A DNA stretch of 64,000 nt from Actinomycetota bacterium (GCA_029979265.1 JAPOHW010000001.1:1-64000); one strand, 5' to 3'; numbered from the stretch's first letter, positions 17,544 to 27,005 are shown. Numbers and translations are program-made. The notes: generated by a model from the sequence alone, not told the origin.

Positions 17544-18821
17544 TCAGTGACCGACTGCGGCGGCGCCTTTTTCACCAACGAGATTTCCCTCGGTGAAGCG
17601 GCTGAGTTCGAAGGGTTTGATCAGGTCGGGGGTGGCGCCATTCGCCACACAGGCAGCCATCTGTTCGCCGGACACAGGTCCGGCCTTGAAGCCATAGGTG
17701 CCCCATCCGACGTCGACGTAGAAGCCGTCGACGGGGGTCGGGCCCATCACCGGCGAGTAGTCGGGGGTCATGTCGCACAGACCAGCCCACTGGCGCAGGA
17801 GCCGCATCTTGGAGATCCCTGGCATGAGCTCGAGAACATGACCGGCGAGCTCCTCGGTGAACTCGAGGGTGCCGCCCATGTTGTAGGTGGCGACCGGATC
17901 GACCGAGGCACCGAACACGAGTTCTCCGCGGTCGGTCTGGCTCACATAGACGTGGAGTGATCCTGAAACGACCACGGTCGGCAGAAACGTCTTCACCGGC
18001 TCGGTGACCGCAGCCTGCAGCGGGTGCGTCGTGATCGGCAGTCGTACGTCGACCATCGAGGAGATGGTGCTGGCCCAGCCCGCCGTGCAGTTCACGACGA
18101 CGGGGGTGCTGATGTCGCCCCTGCTGGTGCGAACCCCGGTGACCTTGCCCGAGCCGTGGTCGCCCTCGGTGAGGATGTCGAGTACTTCGGTCTGTTGGAA
18201 GAGGTCCACGCCATAGGCGTCGGCGCCACGGGCGTACCCCCAGACGACGGCGTCGTGGCGGATCGTGCCCCCGGGCGGGTGGTAAAGCGCACCCATGATC
18301 GGGTACCGGGTATGGGTCGACACGTCGAGTGATGGTGTGAGCTTCTTGATCTCGGTGGGGTCGATCACCGATGAGTCGATGCCCTGCAGCTTGTTGACCT
18401 CGGCCCGCCAGTGCATCGTCCGCAGTGCCGAGTCGGTGTGGGCGAGGGTGAGGTGGCCGCGTTCGCTGAACATCACATTGAGGTTGAGGTCGTTGGACAT
18501 CGAGTTGTAGAGCTCGAGGCTGCGGTCGTAGAACGCCACGCCCTCCGGTGTGAGGTAGTTCGACCGGACGATCGCAGTGTTGCGGCCCGACCCACCCGAG
18601 CCGAGGTAGGCCCGGTCGACAACAGCAATGTCGGTGATGCCGTGGTTGGCAGCGAGGTAGTAGGCGGTTGCAAGACCGTGCACCCCGCCGCCGATGATCA
18701 CGACGTCATAGCTGCTCTTGAACTCCGGCTCACGCCAGATGCGCGGCCAGCTCTGCTTGCGGAGCCCCCTCCACAGCAGCCCGAACGCGCTGTATCTGGC
18801 TGGTGGCTTGTGCTTCCCCAT
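17544..18821 (-). CDS. soxB: Sarcosine oxidase beta subunit
   Basis: YSAFGLLWRGL...YDVVIIGGGVHGLATAYYLAANHGITDIAVVDRAYLGSGGSGRNTAIVRSNYLTPEG; ATG at 18821. Confidence 0.93.
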   Translation of the reverse strand: MGKHKPPARYSAFGLLWRGLRKQSWPRIWREPEFKSSYDVVIIGGGVHGLATAYYLAANHGITDIAVVDRAYLGSGGSGRNTAIVRSNYLTPEGVAFYDRSLELYNSMSNDLNLNVMFSERGHLTLAHTDSALRTMHWRAEVNKLQGIDSSVIDPTEIKKLTPSLDVSTHTRYPIMGALYHPPGGTIRHDAVVWGYARGADAYGVDLFQQTEVLDILTEGDHGSGKVTGVRTSRGDISTPVVVNCTAGWASTISSMVDVRLPITTHPLQAAVTEPVKTFLPTVVVSGSLHVYVSQTDRGELVFGASVDPVATYNMGGTLEFTEELAGHVLELMPGISKMRLLRQWAGLCDMTPDYSPVMGPTPVDGFYVDVGWGTYGFKAGPVSGEQMAACVANGATPDLIKPFELSRFTEGNLVGEKGAAAVGH

Positions 18822-18876
18822 CTCGGCAGTCTGCCGCATCGATCGATAGTGGTGAAGGAGTAAATCCACGACGACT

Positions 18877-18888
18877 GATAAGATTATC
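18877..18888. promoter_or_regulatory. Inverted repeat GATAA-GA-TTATC just upstream of the LysR start
   Basis: AT-rich 12-bp inverted repeat 2 nt upstream of ATG 18891 in the soxB/lysR divergent region. Confidence 0.35.
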
Positions 18889-18890
18889 GA

Positions 18891-19832
18891 ATGAATGAGT
18901 TGGCATCGCTGCGCCGCCTCGGTGCCTTTGTCGCCGTTGCCGACGAGCTCCATTTCGGGCGAGCTGCCGCGCAGCTCCACATCGCTCAGCCGGCGTTGAG
19001 CCAGCAGGTCCGCCAACTCGAGGCCGACCTCGGTCTCACCCTGCTCGAGCGGACAACTCGTCGAGTGGCTCTGACCACCGACGGTGAGGCGTTTCTCCCC
19101 CATGCCCGTCAGCTCCTCGTGTCGGCGCAGGGCGTGTTGCGGGCTGCCGAGGAGCTTCGTGTCGGCGCTCGGGGTCGACTCCGGCTCGGTTTCGTCGACT
19201 CGACCGCCTATGAGTTCGTCCCGACGTTCCTGCATCGCTTCCGGGCGACATGGCCCGATGTAGGTGTCGAACTCCACACGATGTCGTCCGACGAGCAGGC
19301 TCGGGCGTTGGCCGACGGAACGATCGACGTTGGCGTCGCCCGCACGGTCCCCGTGCGTCCGGCCGTGGAGTCCGATGTGCTCGGCCATGATCGACTGCTG
19401 GTTGCCGTGCCCGTCGGTCACGCAATCGCCGCACAGCGATCGGTGCGTCTCAGTCGTCTCCGGGACGACACCTTCGTCGGATTCTCTCGCGAGAGTTCGC
19501 CGTCGCTGCACGCCGAGATCCGGGCACTCATGCGCAGTCGCAATGTGCGTTACGACCCGGCGATCGAGGCGACCGAGTACACCACCATCGTGGGTCTTGT
19601 CGCAGCCGGTCAGGGCATTGCGCTGGTACCCGCAGGTGTTCGACGCCTCCAGTTGCCCAACGTCGCCTACGTGGAGACAACCGACCGCGATGCACGGGTG
19701 GCGCTGGTCCGGCTCAGCCGTCTCGGCGAACCGCAGGCGATCGTTGCGAATGCCATCGCCGAACTGAGCCGCACCGTCGCCCGCCGGGTTGGCACGGCAC
19801 AGCACGTGCGCGACCCAACGGCCACCACATGA
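18891..19832 (+). CDS. LysR family transcriptional regulator
   Basis: N-terminal HTH LRRLGAFVAVADELHFGRAAAQLHIAQPALSQQVRQLEADLGLTLLERTTRRVALT. Confidence 0.95.
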   Translation: MNELASLRRLGAFVAVADELHFGRAAAQLHIAQPALSQQVRQLEADLGLTLLERTTRRVALTTDGEAFLPHARQLLVSAQGVLRAAEELRVGARGRLRLGFVDSTAYEFVPTFLHRFRATWPDVGVELHTMSSDEQARALADGTIDVGVARTVPVRPAVESDVLGHDRLLVAVPVGHAIAAQRSVRLSRLRDDTFVGFSRESSPSLHAEIRALMRSRNVRYDPAIEATEYTTIVGLVAAGQGIALVPAGVRRLQLPNVAYVETTDRDARVALVRLSRLGEPQAIVANAIAELSRTVARRVGTAQHVRDPTATT

Positions 19833-21013
19833 GTGAACTGCACCACGACCTCAGGGTCGAGCTACGCCGCCTCCTCCCACCGCTCTACCTCCCGATCTTC
19901 GCAATGACGACTGGGATGACGGTTGCGCTGCCGCTGATTCCGCTATACCTCGACGACATCGGGATCAGCTTGTCGATGGTCGGTGTGATCATGGGGGCCA
20001 CCGGGATCGGTGCCGCGCTGGTCGGTATTCCTGCAAGTGCGTTCGCCGAGCGGTTCACTAACGACCACCTGCTGCTGATCGCCGTTGGCGCCTCGGCGGT
20101 GAGCCTCATGGCGTTCGGGTTCGTCGAACTCGCTGCCGCCCTCGTGGTGCTGCGTCTGATCAGTGGACTCGGATTCGGTGCGATGGGTCAGTCCCGCCAA
20201 CTGTTCGTCACCCGAGGTGTGCCCATCCACATTCGGGGCCGGGTCACGTCGGGGATGGGCGGTACGCACCGGCTGGCATTGGCGGTCGGCCCGTTCGTGG
20301 GTGGAGCGGTTGCCGCTGTGTGGGGCTTCACGACAGCGTTCGTCGTCGCTGGTTCCCTCGCAGCTGCGGGAATGCTGTTTTGGATCGTGCCGGGTGGCCG
20401 GGAGGTGGTCCATCACGAGGATCGAGAGCGGATAGCGGTCCGCGCCTCTCTGCGTCGGCATCGTCGCCACATCGTGCTCGGAGGGACGGGTCCGATGCTG
20501 ATTCAGGCCGGGCGCGAGGGTCGCTATGTCGTGATTCCCCTGATTGCGGACCGACTCGGCCTCTCGTTGACAGAGATCGGAGGCTTGCTTGCGGTCGGAA
20601 CCGTTGTCGACTTCATGATCTTCCCGATCTCCGGCGTGCTGATGGACCGCTTTGGTCGTCTCTCGTCGATCGTGCCGGCATTCACGGTGATGGCGATCGG
20701 CATGGTCTTTCTCGGACTGGCCGACAGCACCGTCGATGTGGCGTTTGCGTCGGTGTTGATCGGCCTCGGCAACGGCGCAACCTCGGGGGCGGTGATGACG
20801 CTGGGTGCCGACCTGGCGCCGGAAGGGGAGCAGGGGCCGTATCTGGCCGGGTTCAACCTCGTGTCGAATCTCGGGTTGTTCATCGGACCGTTCGTGGTCG
20901 GGACGGTCGCTGATGTTGCGGGACTCGACGCATCGGCCTTTGCCCTCGGCGCGATTCTGATGGCCGGAGTCGCGTGGATCGTGCTTGTCGTCGGAGAGAC
21001 GAGGTCGGCCTGA
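19829..21013 (+). CDS. MFS transporter
   Basis: ~12 hydrophobic segments; LDDIGISLSMVGVIMGATGIGAALVGIPASAFAERF; ATGA overlap with lysR. Confidence 0.9.
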   Translation: MSELHHDLRVELRRLLPPLYLPIFAMTTGMTVALPLIPLYLDDIGISLSMVGVIMGATGIGAALVGIPASAFAERFTNDHLLLIAVGASAVSLMAFGFVELAAALVVLRLISGLGFGAMGQSRQLFVTRGVPIHIRGRVTSGMGGTHRLALAVGPFVGGAVAAVWGFTTAFVVAGSLAAAGMLFWIVPGGREVVHHEDRERIAVRASLRRHRRHIVLGGTGPMLIQAGREGRYVVIPLIADRLGLSLTEIGGLLAVGTVVDFMIFPISGVLMDRFGRLSSIVPAFTVMAIGMVFLGLADSTVDVAFASVLIGLGNGATSGAVMTLGADLAPEGEQGPYLAGFNLVSNLGLFIGPFVVGTVADVAGLDASAFALGAILMAGVAWIVLVVGETRSA

Positions 21014-21078
21014 TCGGTCGTCGTGAAACGACGTGGGCTGCGGACGTACACTCGGTCGACGAAGAGAACGGGAAATCG

Positions 21079-21927
21079 ATGACGGAACTGGACATCCGGC
21101 CCATTGCAGGCCTGCTCGGCGCCGAGGTTCGTGGCCTCGCCACCGACCACATCGACGAAGGTGTTGCCACGCAGCTTCGCAAGGCGCTCAACGATCACCT
21201 TGTGCTGGCATTACCGGGACTCGATCCGTCGCTGCGTGAGTTTCGCGACATCGCAGCGCTCTTCGGCACCGTCGATCCGGTGCCCTATCTCGAACCCGTC
21301 GACCCCGATGTCCCCGAGGTCGTCAGCCTCGACAGCCTGTACCAGGTGAAGGCTGACCTGTGGCACACCGATGCCACCTTCCTCGAGCAGCCCCCGGCGA
21401 TCGCGCTGCTGCACATGCTCGATTGTCCGCCGCACGGTGGCGACACGATGTTCATCGATTGTCATGCGGTGTACGAGTCGTTGTCGCCCGCGCTGCAGGA
21501 CTTTCTGCTGTCCCTCACCTGCATCCATGACGATGCTCGGGGCAACAGGGCGGCCGAGCACCCGGTCGTTCGGACCCACCCGGACACAGGCCGGCCTGCA
21601 CTGTTCGTCAACAAGCAGTTCAGCCGACGTATCCCGCAGCTTTCTCGCCCGGAGTCGCAGATGTTGCTCTCGTACCTGTTCCGCTGGCAGGAGCAGATTC
21701 AGTTCTCGACCCGCTGGCGATGGTCGCCCGGCGACGTCGTGATGTGGGACGAGCGAACGACCCTGCACGTCATGGTCAACGACACTGAAGCGCGTCGGGA
21801 TCTTCGGCGGGTGAGTGTGCTGGGGGACACGCCTCGGGCCTTTGCCGCCGATCGTGTCGCCGAGAAGTTCGGCCTCCCGAAGACGGCATCGAGCGGGTTC
21901 TACGGCACGGGCGGCTATGACTTCTGA
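21079..21927 (+). CDS. TauD/TfdA family Fe(II)/2-oxoglutarate dioxygenase
   Basis: LWHTDATFLEQPPAIALLHML (HxD), GDVVMWDERTTLHVM and RRVSVLGD. Confidence 0.93.
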   Translation: MTELDIRPIAGLLGAEVRGLATDHIDEGVATQLRKALNDHLVLALPGLDPSLREFRDIAALFGTVDPVPYLEPVDPDVPEVVSLDSLYQVKADLWHTDATFLEQPPAIALLHMLDCPPHGGDTMFIDCHAVYESLSPALQDFLLSLTCIHDDARGNRAAEHPVVRTHPDTGRPALFVNKQFSRRIPQLSRPESQMLLSYLFRWQEQIQFSTRWRWSPGDVVMWDERTTLHVMVNDTEARRDLRRVSVLGDTPRAFAADRVAEKFGLPKTASSGFYGTGGYDF

Positions 21928-22387
21928 GCTCGACGCCACCGATCGGCGCGGTCTCGATGTTGCGATCGATGAGGCTCGGATGGGGAGGGCCGAGGGTGGG
22001 ATCCCGATCGGCTCGGCGCTGATGATCGACGGTGAGGTCGTCGGGCGAGGCCACAACCGGCGCGTCCAGCGGGGCAGTGCGATCCTTCACGGCGAGACCG
22101 ATTGCCTCGAGAACGCAGGGCGTTTGCCGGCATCGGCGTACCGCCGGGCCACCCTGTACACGACGCTGTCGCCGTGCGACATGTGCACCGGTGCAGCATT
22201 GCTGTACGGCATTCCTCGCATCGTGATCGGTGAGAACACCACCTTCCTGGGCGCTGAGGCCTATCTCGAATCGCGTGGTGTCGAACTTGTTCGGGCTCAG
22301 GATCAGACGTGCGTCGATCTGATGACTGCGTTCATCGCCGACGAGCCCGAGCTGTGGAACGAGGACATCGGGGAGTCGTCGGCATAA
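21917..22387 (+). CDS. Cytosine deaminase, yeast Fcy1-like (nucleoside/deaminase superfamily)
   Basis: ILHGETDCLENAGRL (HxE), TLYTTLSPCDMCTGAALLYGIPRIVIGEN (PCxxC), C-terminal WNEDIGE. Confidence 0.9.
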   Translation: MTSELDATDRRGLDVAIDEARMGRAEGGIPIGSALMIDGEVVGRGHNRRVQRGSAILHGETDCLENAGRLPASAYRRATLYTTLSPCDMCTGAALLYGIPRIVIGENTTFLGAEAYLESRGVELVRAQDQTCVDLMTAFIADEPELWNEDIGESSA

Positions 22388-22393
22388 GACGGA

Positions 22394-23476
22394 TCAGCCG
22401 AAGTACCCGTTGCTGCGGTACACCTCGACGGCATCCTCGGGGTGGCCGGCGATGATGCCGTCGAGCCCGAGTTGCGCGATCTCGAGATAGTACGCAGCGT
22501 TCTCCTGCGCGGCGACGTCGTTGGGCCACACCCAGATTTCGAGGCCTTCGGCGCGGACTCGGTCGATGATGCCGGGCGTGAGCACCTCGATCCCGTCGAA
22601 GTCGGGTGGAACCTGGGCGACGACGTCTTGATCGTCGAACGTGCCCGTCCCGAAGAACCAGGCCAGCAGTTCCTCGACCGACGGACTCGTCGCGACGTCG
22701 GGGGCGAAGTCACGGAAGGCCCTGATCACGTCGGCGTTGAACGACACGACGATGACGGAGTCGGTACGGTCGAGCGCTGCGATCTCGTCGGCGAGCACTC
22801 GCGCTCCTTCGATTGCAAACGACATGTCGTCAGGGTCGCCGACGGTGCCCGGCACCTTGATCTCGATGTCGAGGATGTGATCGGGGAACGCCTCCGCAAG
22901 GGTGCGGAACGTCTCGATCCGGAAGTCGTCGGCGGTGTACGTGGGAGGCGGTTCGACAGCGCCGGTGCGCACGCCGCGCCACACATAGGCCTCGGCGGGC
23001 TGGTCTCGGCTCGACCACTCACTGCTCCACCAGTAGGCGTTGTCGAGCGCTTGGAGTTCGTCGAGGGTGAAATCGCGCACGGTCCCACGCCGCTCGGTGG
23101 TTCGATCGACGGTGTCGTCGTGTTGGACGATGAGCACGCCGTCGCCGGTGAGCTGGACATCCATCTCGAGGACGTCGACGCCTGCTCGTGCCGCCTCGCG
23201 GAAGGCAAACATCGTCGAATGCGGCGACGACTGGTCTCCACCGGCGTGAGCGGCGACGATCGGCCGGTCCAGGGCGAGGAGATCCGTCACGGTCGAGACC
23301 TCGGGTGCCGGGAACAGTGTCGTGGTCGTGGTCGAAGTGGTCGTCGTCGTGGTGGTCGTTGTCGAGGTGGTGGTCGTCGTGGTCGTCGACTGCTGCGATT
23401 CGGTAGCCGGGTCGTCGGATCCGCAGGCGACAGCCCCGGCCAGAGTCAGCGCAGCGATGACGAGTCCTCTCCGCAT
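22394..23476 (-). CDS. Glycerophosphodiester phosphodiesterase family lipoprotein
   Basis: Lipobox LAGAVAC, poly-Thr/Ser linker, PIVAAHAGGDQSSPHSTMFAFREAARAGVDVLEMDVQLTGDGVLIVQHDDTVDRTT. Confidence 0.9.
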   Translation of the reverse strand: MRRGLVIAALTLAGAVACGSDDPATESQQSTTTTTTTSTTTTTTTTTSTTTTTLFPAPEVSTVTDLLALDRPIVAAHAGGDQSSPHSTMFAFREAARAGVDVLEMDVQLTGDGVLIVQHDDTVDRTTERRGTVRDFTLDELQALDNAYWWSSEWSSRDQPAEAYVWRGVRTGAVEPPPTYTADDFRIETFRTLAEAFPDHILDIEIKVPGTVGDPDDMSFAIEGARVLADEIAALDRTDSVIVVSFNADVIRAFRDFAPDVATSPSVEELLAWFFGTGTFDDQDVVAQVPPDFDGIEVLTPGIIDRVRAEGLEIWVWPNDVAAQENAAYYLEIAQLGLDGIIAGHPEDAVEVYRSNGYFG

Positions 23477-23486
23477 GGAATCAATG

Positions 23487-24263
23487 CTAGAGAGTCAGCT
23501 CGAGAACGACAGGTGCATGGTCCGAGGGCCGCTCGTGCGCCCGCGCCGCCCGATCGATGTGGACACCGGTGATGACGTCCGCAATCGCAGGGCAGCAGAG
23601 GGCGAGGTCGATCCGTAGGCCCCGGTTCTGTTCGAACTGCCCGGGTCGGTAATTCCACCAGGTGAAGACCCCAGGACCGGGGTGGTGTTCGCGAATGACG
23701 TCTCGGAGGCCGAGATCGAGCAGGTGTCCGATCCCGGCTCGCTCCTCGGCGCTGGCGTGGGTCTTGTGTCTCCACCGCTTCGGGTCGTAGATGTCGATGT
23801 CAGCGGGTGCCACGTTGAAGTCGCCGGCGACGACCGTGCGTCGTTCGGTGGCATCGGTCGCTGCGAGCTCGGCTCGGAGCCGTTCGAGCCACACCAGCTT
23901 GTAGCGGTAGTGCGGGTCGTCGAGGGAGCGGCCATTGGGCACGTAGACCGACCAGACCCGCACCCCTGCGCACTCGGCTGCAAGGAGTCGCGGTTCGTCG
24001 AAGGGTGGCCGCTGTGGGCCGGTGAAGCCGGGGTGAATCCGATCGATGCCGACTCGGCTTGCGATCGCCACGCCGTTGTAGTGGTCGAGGCCATGGTGGG
24101 CGACCGTGTAGCCGGCTGCCGCAAATGCGTCGAAGGGAAAGTCGACGTCGCCACACTTCGTTTCCTGCAGAAGCAGCACGTCGATTTCCGATGCCGACGC
24201 CCACGACACGACGTAGTCCACTCTCGCCCGGATCGAGTTGACGTTCCAGCTGGCGATTCGCAC
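23487..24263 (-). CDS. xthA: Exodeoxyribonuclease III
   Basis: MRIASWNVNSIRAR, LLLQETKC, VVAGDFNVAP, GLRIDLALCCP, SDHAPV. Confidence 0.95.
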   Translation of the reverse strand: MRIASWNVNSIRARVDYVVSWASASEIDVLLLQETKCGDVDFPFDAFAAAGYTVAHHGLDHYNGVAIASRVGIDRIHPGFTGPQRPPFDEPRLLAAECAGVRVWSVYVPNGRSLDDPHYRYKLVWLERLRAELAATDATERRTVVAGDFNVAPADIDIYDPKRWRHKTHASAEERAGIGHLLDLGLRDVIREHHPGPGVFTWWNYRPGQFEQNRGLRIDLALCCPAIADVITGVHIDRAARAHERPSDHAPVVLELTL

Positions 24264-24316
24264 GCTGCCGACCCTAGGAGTCGATCCGGCTAGGTTGCGA
24301 TCCGGGAGGAGTCGGA

Positions 24317-24985
24317 GTGGAGCTGTACAAGCGCGAGTTCATCGAGTTCATGGTGCGAGCAGACGCCTTGACGTTCGGGGATTTCACGACCAAGAGCGGT
24401 CGACAGACCCCGTATTTCGTGAACGCAGGCCGCTACCGAACGGGGCCCCAACTGGCGGCACTGGGCCGTTTTTACGCAGCCGCCATCCAGGAGGGCTGGC
24501 CGAGCGACATCGACATCTTGTTCGGCCCCGCCTACAAGGGCATTCCGCTGGTGGCGACGGCATCGATTGCGCTCGCCGCCGACGGACGGGATGTCGGCTA
24601 TTGCTTCAACCGCAAGGAGGCGAAAGATCACGGGGAGGGTGGTGTTCTCGTCGGAGCCCTGCCCGAGGACGGCTCACGGGTTCTCATCGTCGAGGATGTC
24701 ACCACCGCCGGTACCTCGATTCGTGAGACGGTGCCGGTGCTGCGAGCGACGGCTGATGTCGTGATGGCGGGTCTCGTCGTCTCCATCGATCGTCAGGAGC
24801 GCGGCACCGGTGATCGTTCGGCACTCGCCCAGGTCTCCCACGACTTCGACATGCCGACTCGGGCGATCGTGACCCTCGACGAGGTGGTCGAGCATCTCCA
24901 CGGCCGCGAGGTCGATGGCGTCGTACACATCGATGACGAGATGCTCGGTCGTATCGATGCCTATCGCGATCGGTATGGCGCATGA
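24317..24985 (+). CDS. pyrE: Orotate phosphoribosyltransferase
   Basis: FGDFTTKSGRQTPYFVNAGRY, FGPAYKGIPLVATASIALA, VLIVEDVTTAGTSIRET. Confidence 0.93.
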   Translation: MELYKREFIEFMVRADALTFGDFTTKSGRQTPYFVNAGRYRTGPQLAALGRFYAAAIQEGWPSDIDILFGPAYKGIPLVATASIALAADGRDVGYCFNRKEAKDHGEGGVLVGALPEDGSRVLIVEDVTTAGTSIRETVPVLRATADVVMAGLVVSIDRQERGTGDRSALAQVSHDFDMPTRAIVTLDEVVEHLHGREVDGVVHIDDEMLGRIDAYRDRYGA

Positions 24986-26046
24986 GCGACACCATCACCC
25001 TCGACATCGACGCTCCCGACGACTGGCATGTGCACCTGCGCGACGACGAGATGCTCGACGCGGTTGCGCCTTTCACGGCCGAGGCGTTTCGGCACGCCCT
25101 GATCATGCCGAATCTGGTCCCCCCGGTGACCAGCACCGCCCTGGCCGTTGCCTACCGCGATCGCATCCTCGCAGCTGCTGGACCGAACGCACGGGCCGAC
25201 TTCACGCCGATGATGGCGCTGTATCTCAACGATCAGCTCGAGACAGCGGATCTGCTCGCAGGTGCAACTGATGGGGTGGTGTTCGGAGCGAAGTTCTACC
25301 CGGCCGGGGCAACGACCAACAGTGCCGCCGGCGGCACCTCGCTCCTCGACTACCGAGGAACGCTGGAGGCGATGGCGGGTGCTGGCATCCCCCTGCTCGT
25401 CCATGCCGAGTCGACCGACCCCGAGGTCGACATCTTCGATCGCGAGGCCGTGTTCATCGAGCAGCAGATGGTGCCGGTGATCGAGCAGATCCCGGAACTG
25501 CGGGTGACCGTCGAACACATTTCGACCCGAGCCGGACTCGAGATCGTCCGAGACCACCCGCAGGTGGGTGGTTCGATCACACCACACCACCTGACCTGCG
25601 ACCGGTCGGATCTGCTCGCCAACGGTATGCGGCCCGAGCTGTACTGCAAGCCGGTGATCAACTCGCGGGAGGAACGGATCGCCATCGCAACTGCGGCCAC
25701 CTCGGGTGATCGCTCGTTTTTCTTCGGCACCGACTCGGCTCCGCACCCGCTCAGCAAGAAGGAGGCGGCCACGGTTGCGGCCGGCATCTTCAACGCGCCG
25801 TATGCACTCGAAGTTGTCGCCGAGCTCTTCCACGAGTGGGGTGCACTCGACAAGCTGGAGGCATTTGTGTCTCATCATGGCGTCGATCACTACGGACTCG
25901 AACGTGCGGCGACGAAGGTTCGCCTGACCCGCAGGCCCGACTGCGAGGGCGATCCGGCCCAGTCGGTGTGCACGGCTGGAGGAGCAGAGGTTCGCATCTT
26001 CGGTGCCGACGCGGCGCGACGGTGGACCTGGGAGCCGATTCGGTAG
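24982..26046 (+). CDS. pyrC: Dihydroorotase, E. coli PyrC-like type
   Basis: DDWHVHLRDDEMLDAVAPFTAEAFRHALIMPNLVPPVTS, AKFYPAGATTNSAAG, FFFGTDSAPHPLSKKE; ATGA overlap with pyrE. Confidence 0.93.
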   Translation: MSDTITLDIDAPDDWHVHLRDDEMLDAVAPFTAEAFRHALIMPNLVPPVTSTALAVAYRDRILAAAGPNARADFTPMMALYLNDQLETADLLAGATDGVVFGAKFYPAGATTNSAAGGTSLLDYRGTLEAMAGAGIPLLVHAESTDPEVDIFDREAVFIEQQMVPVIEQIPELRVTVEHISTRAGLEIVRDHPQVGGSITPHHLTCDRSDLLANGMRPELYCKPVINSREERIAIATAATSGDRSFFFGTDSAPHPLSKKEAATVAAGIFNAPYALEVVAELFHEWGALDKLEAFVSHHGVDHYGLERAATKVRLTRRPDCEGDPAQSVCTAGGAEVRIFGADAARRWTWEPIR

Positions 26047-26131
26047 CCATCGGTGACGGCCACTCGACATCGCCGCGCTGACGGTCGCGACCTGCATCGA
26101 GTACGGCATCATGGGGCCGGTATCGAACGGG

Positions 26132-26148
26132 TCGCCGACCGTCGGCGA
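26132..26148 (+). promoter_or_regulatory. Perfect stem-loop upstream of the rhomboid gene / downstream of pyrC
   Basis: TCGCCGA-CCG-TCGGCGA, 7-bp stem with 3-nt loop, 14 nt before ATG 26163. Confidence 0.35.
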
Positions 26149-26162
26149 GCCTGGAGGGGCGC

Positions 26163-27005
26163 ATGATCCCGATCAGTGACGACAATCCGACGAGGCGGAG
26201 GCCCTTCATGACCCTGCTCGTCGGTCTTGCGTGCGTCGTGATGTTTTTCTACGTCCAACCATCGGGCACCCGAAGCCTCGACCTTGCGACCGAGGGTGAA
26301 CGACTCGAGGAGATCGAGTTCAGCTACGAGTTCGCCGCAATTCCGTGCGAGCTCACCGAGGACCGATCGCTGACTGCACAGGAGATCGGTGCCACGGTGG
26401 TCGGCGGAAATACCGAGGCGTGCCTCGAGCATGCCCCTGCCGATGGGGTCGTCCCGTTCCCCGACAAGAACGTCTGGCTGGCGGCGATCGTCTCGATGTT
26501 CCTGCACGCTGGCTGGATCCACCTGATCGGCAACATGCTTTTCCTCTGGATCTTCGGCAACAACGTCGAGGATCAGATGGGGCGCATTTCGTTCGTCCTC
26601 TTCTACCTGGTCTCCGGCGCTGTCGCGACCGCAGCCCACGTCATGGTGCAGCCTTCCTCGACCGTCCCGTTCGTCGGGGCGAGTGGGGCGATCGCCGGGT
26701 TGATGGGTGCCTATCTCGTCTGGTTCCCGTGGGTTCGGGTTCGTACCGTCATCGTGCTCGGGGTGGTGCCGTTGTGGCCGCGGATTCCTGCCGCACCGAT
26801 TTTGCTGGCTTGGTTCGGCAGCCAATTCCTCATCGGAAACGACAGTTCGATCGCCTGGATGGCCCATGTTGCCGGGTTCGTCTTCGGCATCGTGGCCGGT
26901 CTCATCGCCCGTAGCGACGGCGACTTCGAGCGATCACTCCAACTCCAGCACCGCCGCATTCGTGCAGCTGCGAGCAATCGGAACGCGCGACGGTTGGCGG
27001 AGTAG
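26163..27005 (+). CDS. Rhomboid family intramembrane serine protease
   Basis: GWIHLIGNMLFLWIFGNNVED, FVGASGAIAGLMGAYL (catalytic Ser), AHVAGFVFG (catalytic His). Confidence 0.93.
   Translation: MIPISDDNPTRRRPFMTLLVGLACVVMFFYVQPSGTRSLDLATEGERLEEIEFSYEFAAIPCELTEDRSLTAQEIGATVVGGNTEACLEHAPADGVVPFPDKNVWLAAIVSMFLHAGWIHLIGNMLFLWIFGNNVEDQMGRISFVLFYLVSGAVATAAHVMVQPSSTVPFVGASGAIAGLMGAYLVWFPWVRVRTVIVLGVVPLWPRIPAAPILLAWFGSQFLIGNDSSIAWMAHVAGFVFGIVAGLIARSDGDFERSLQLQHRRIRAAASNRNARRLAE

Noticed and set aside
15134-17596. 820-aa plus-strand ORF
   Set aside because: Antisense to soxA/soxD with no recognisable domain; codon-position GC shadow.
23310-23400. Repetitive GTC/GTG tract as possible CRISPR or microsatellite element
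   Set aside because: It is in-frame Thr/Ser-coding linker DNA of the GDPD lipoprotein; no spacer-repeat structure.
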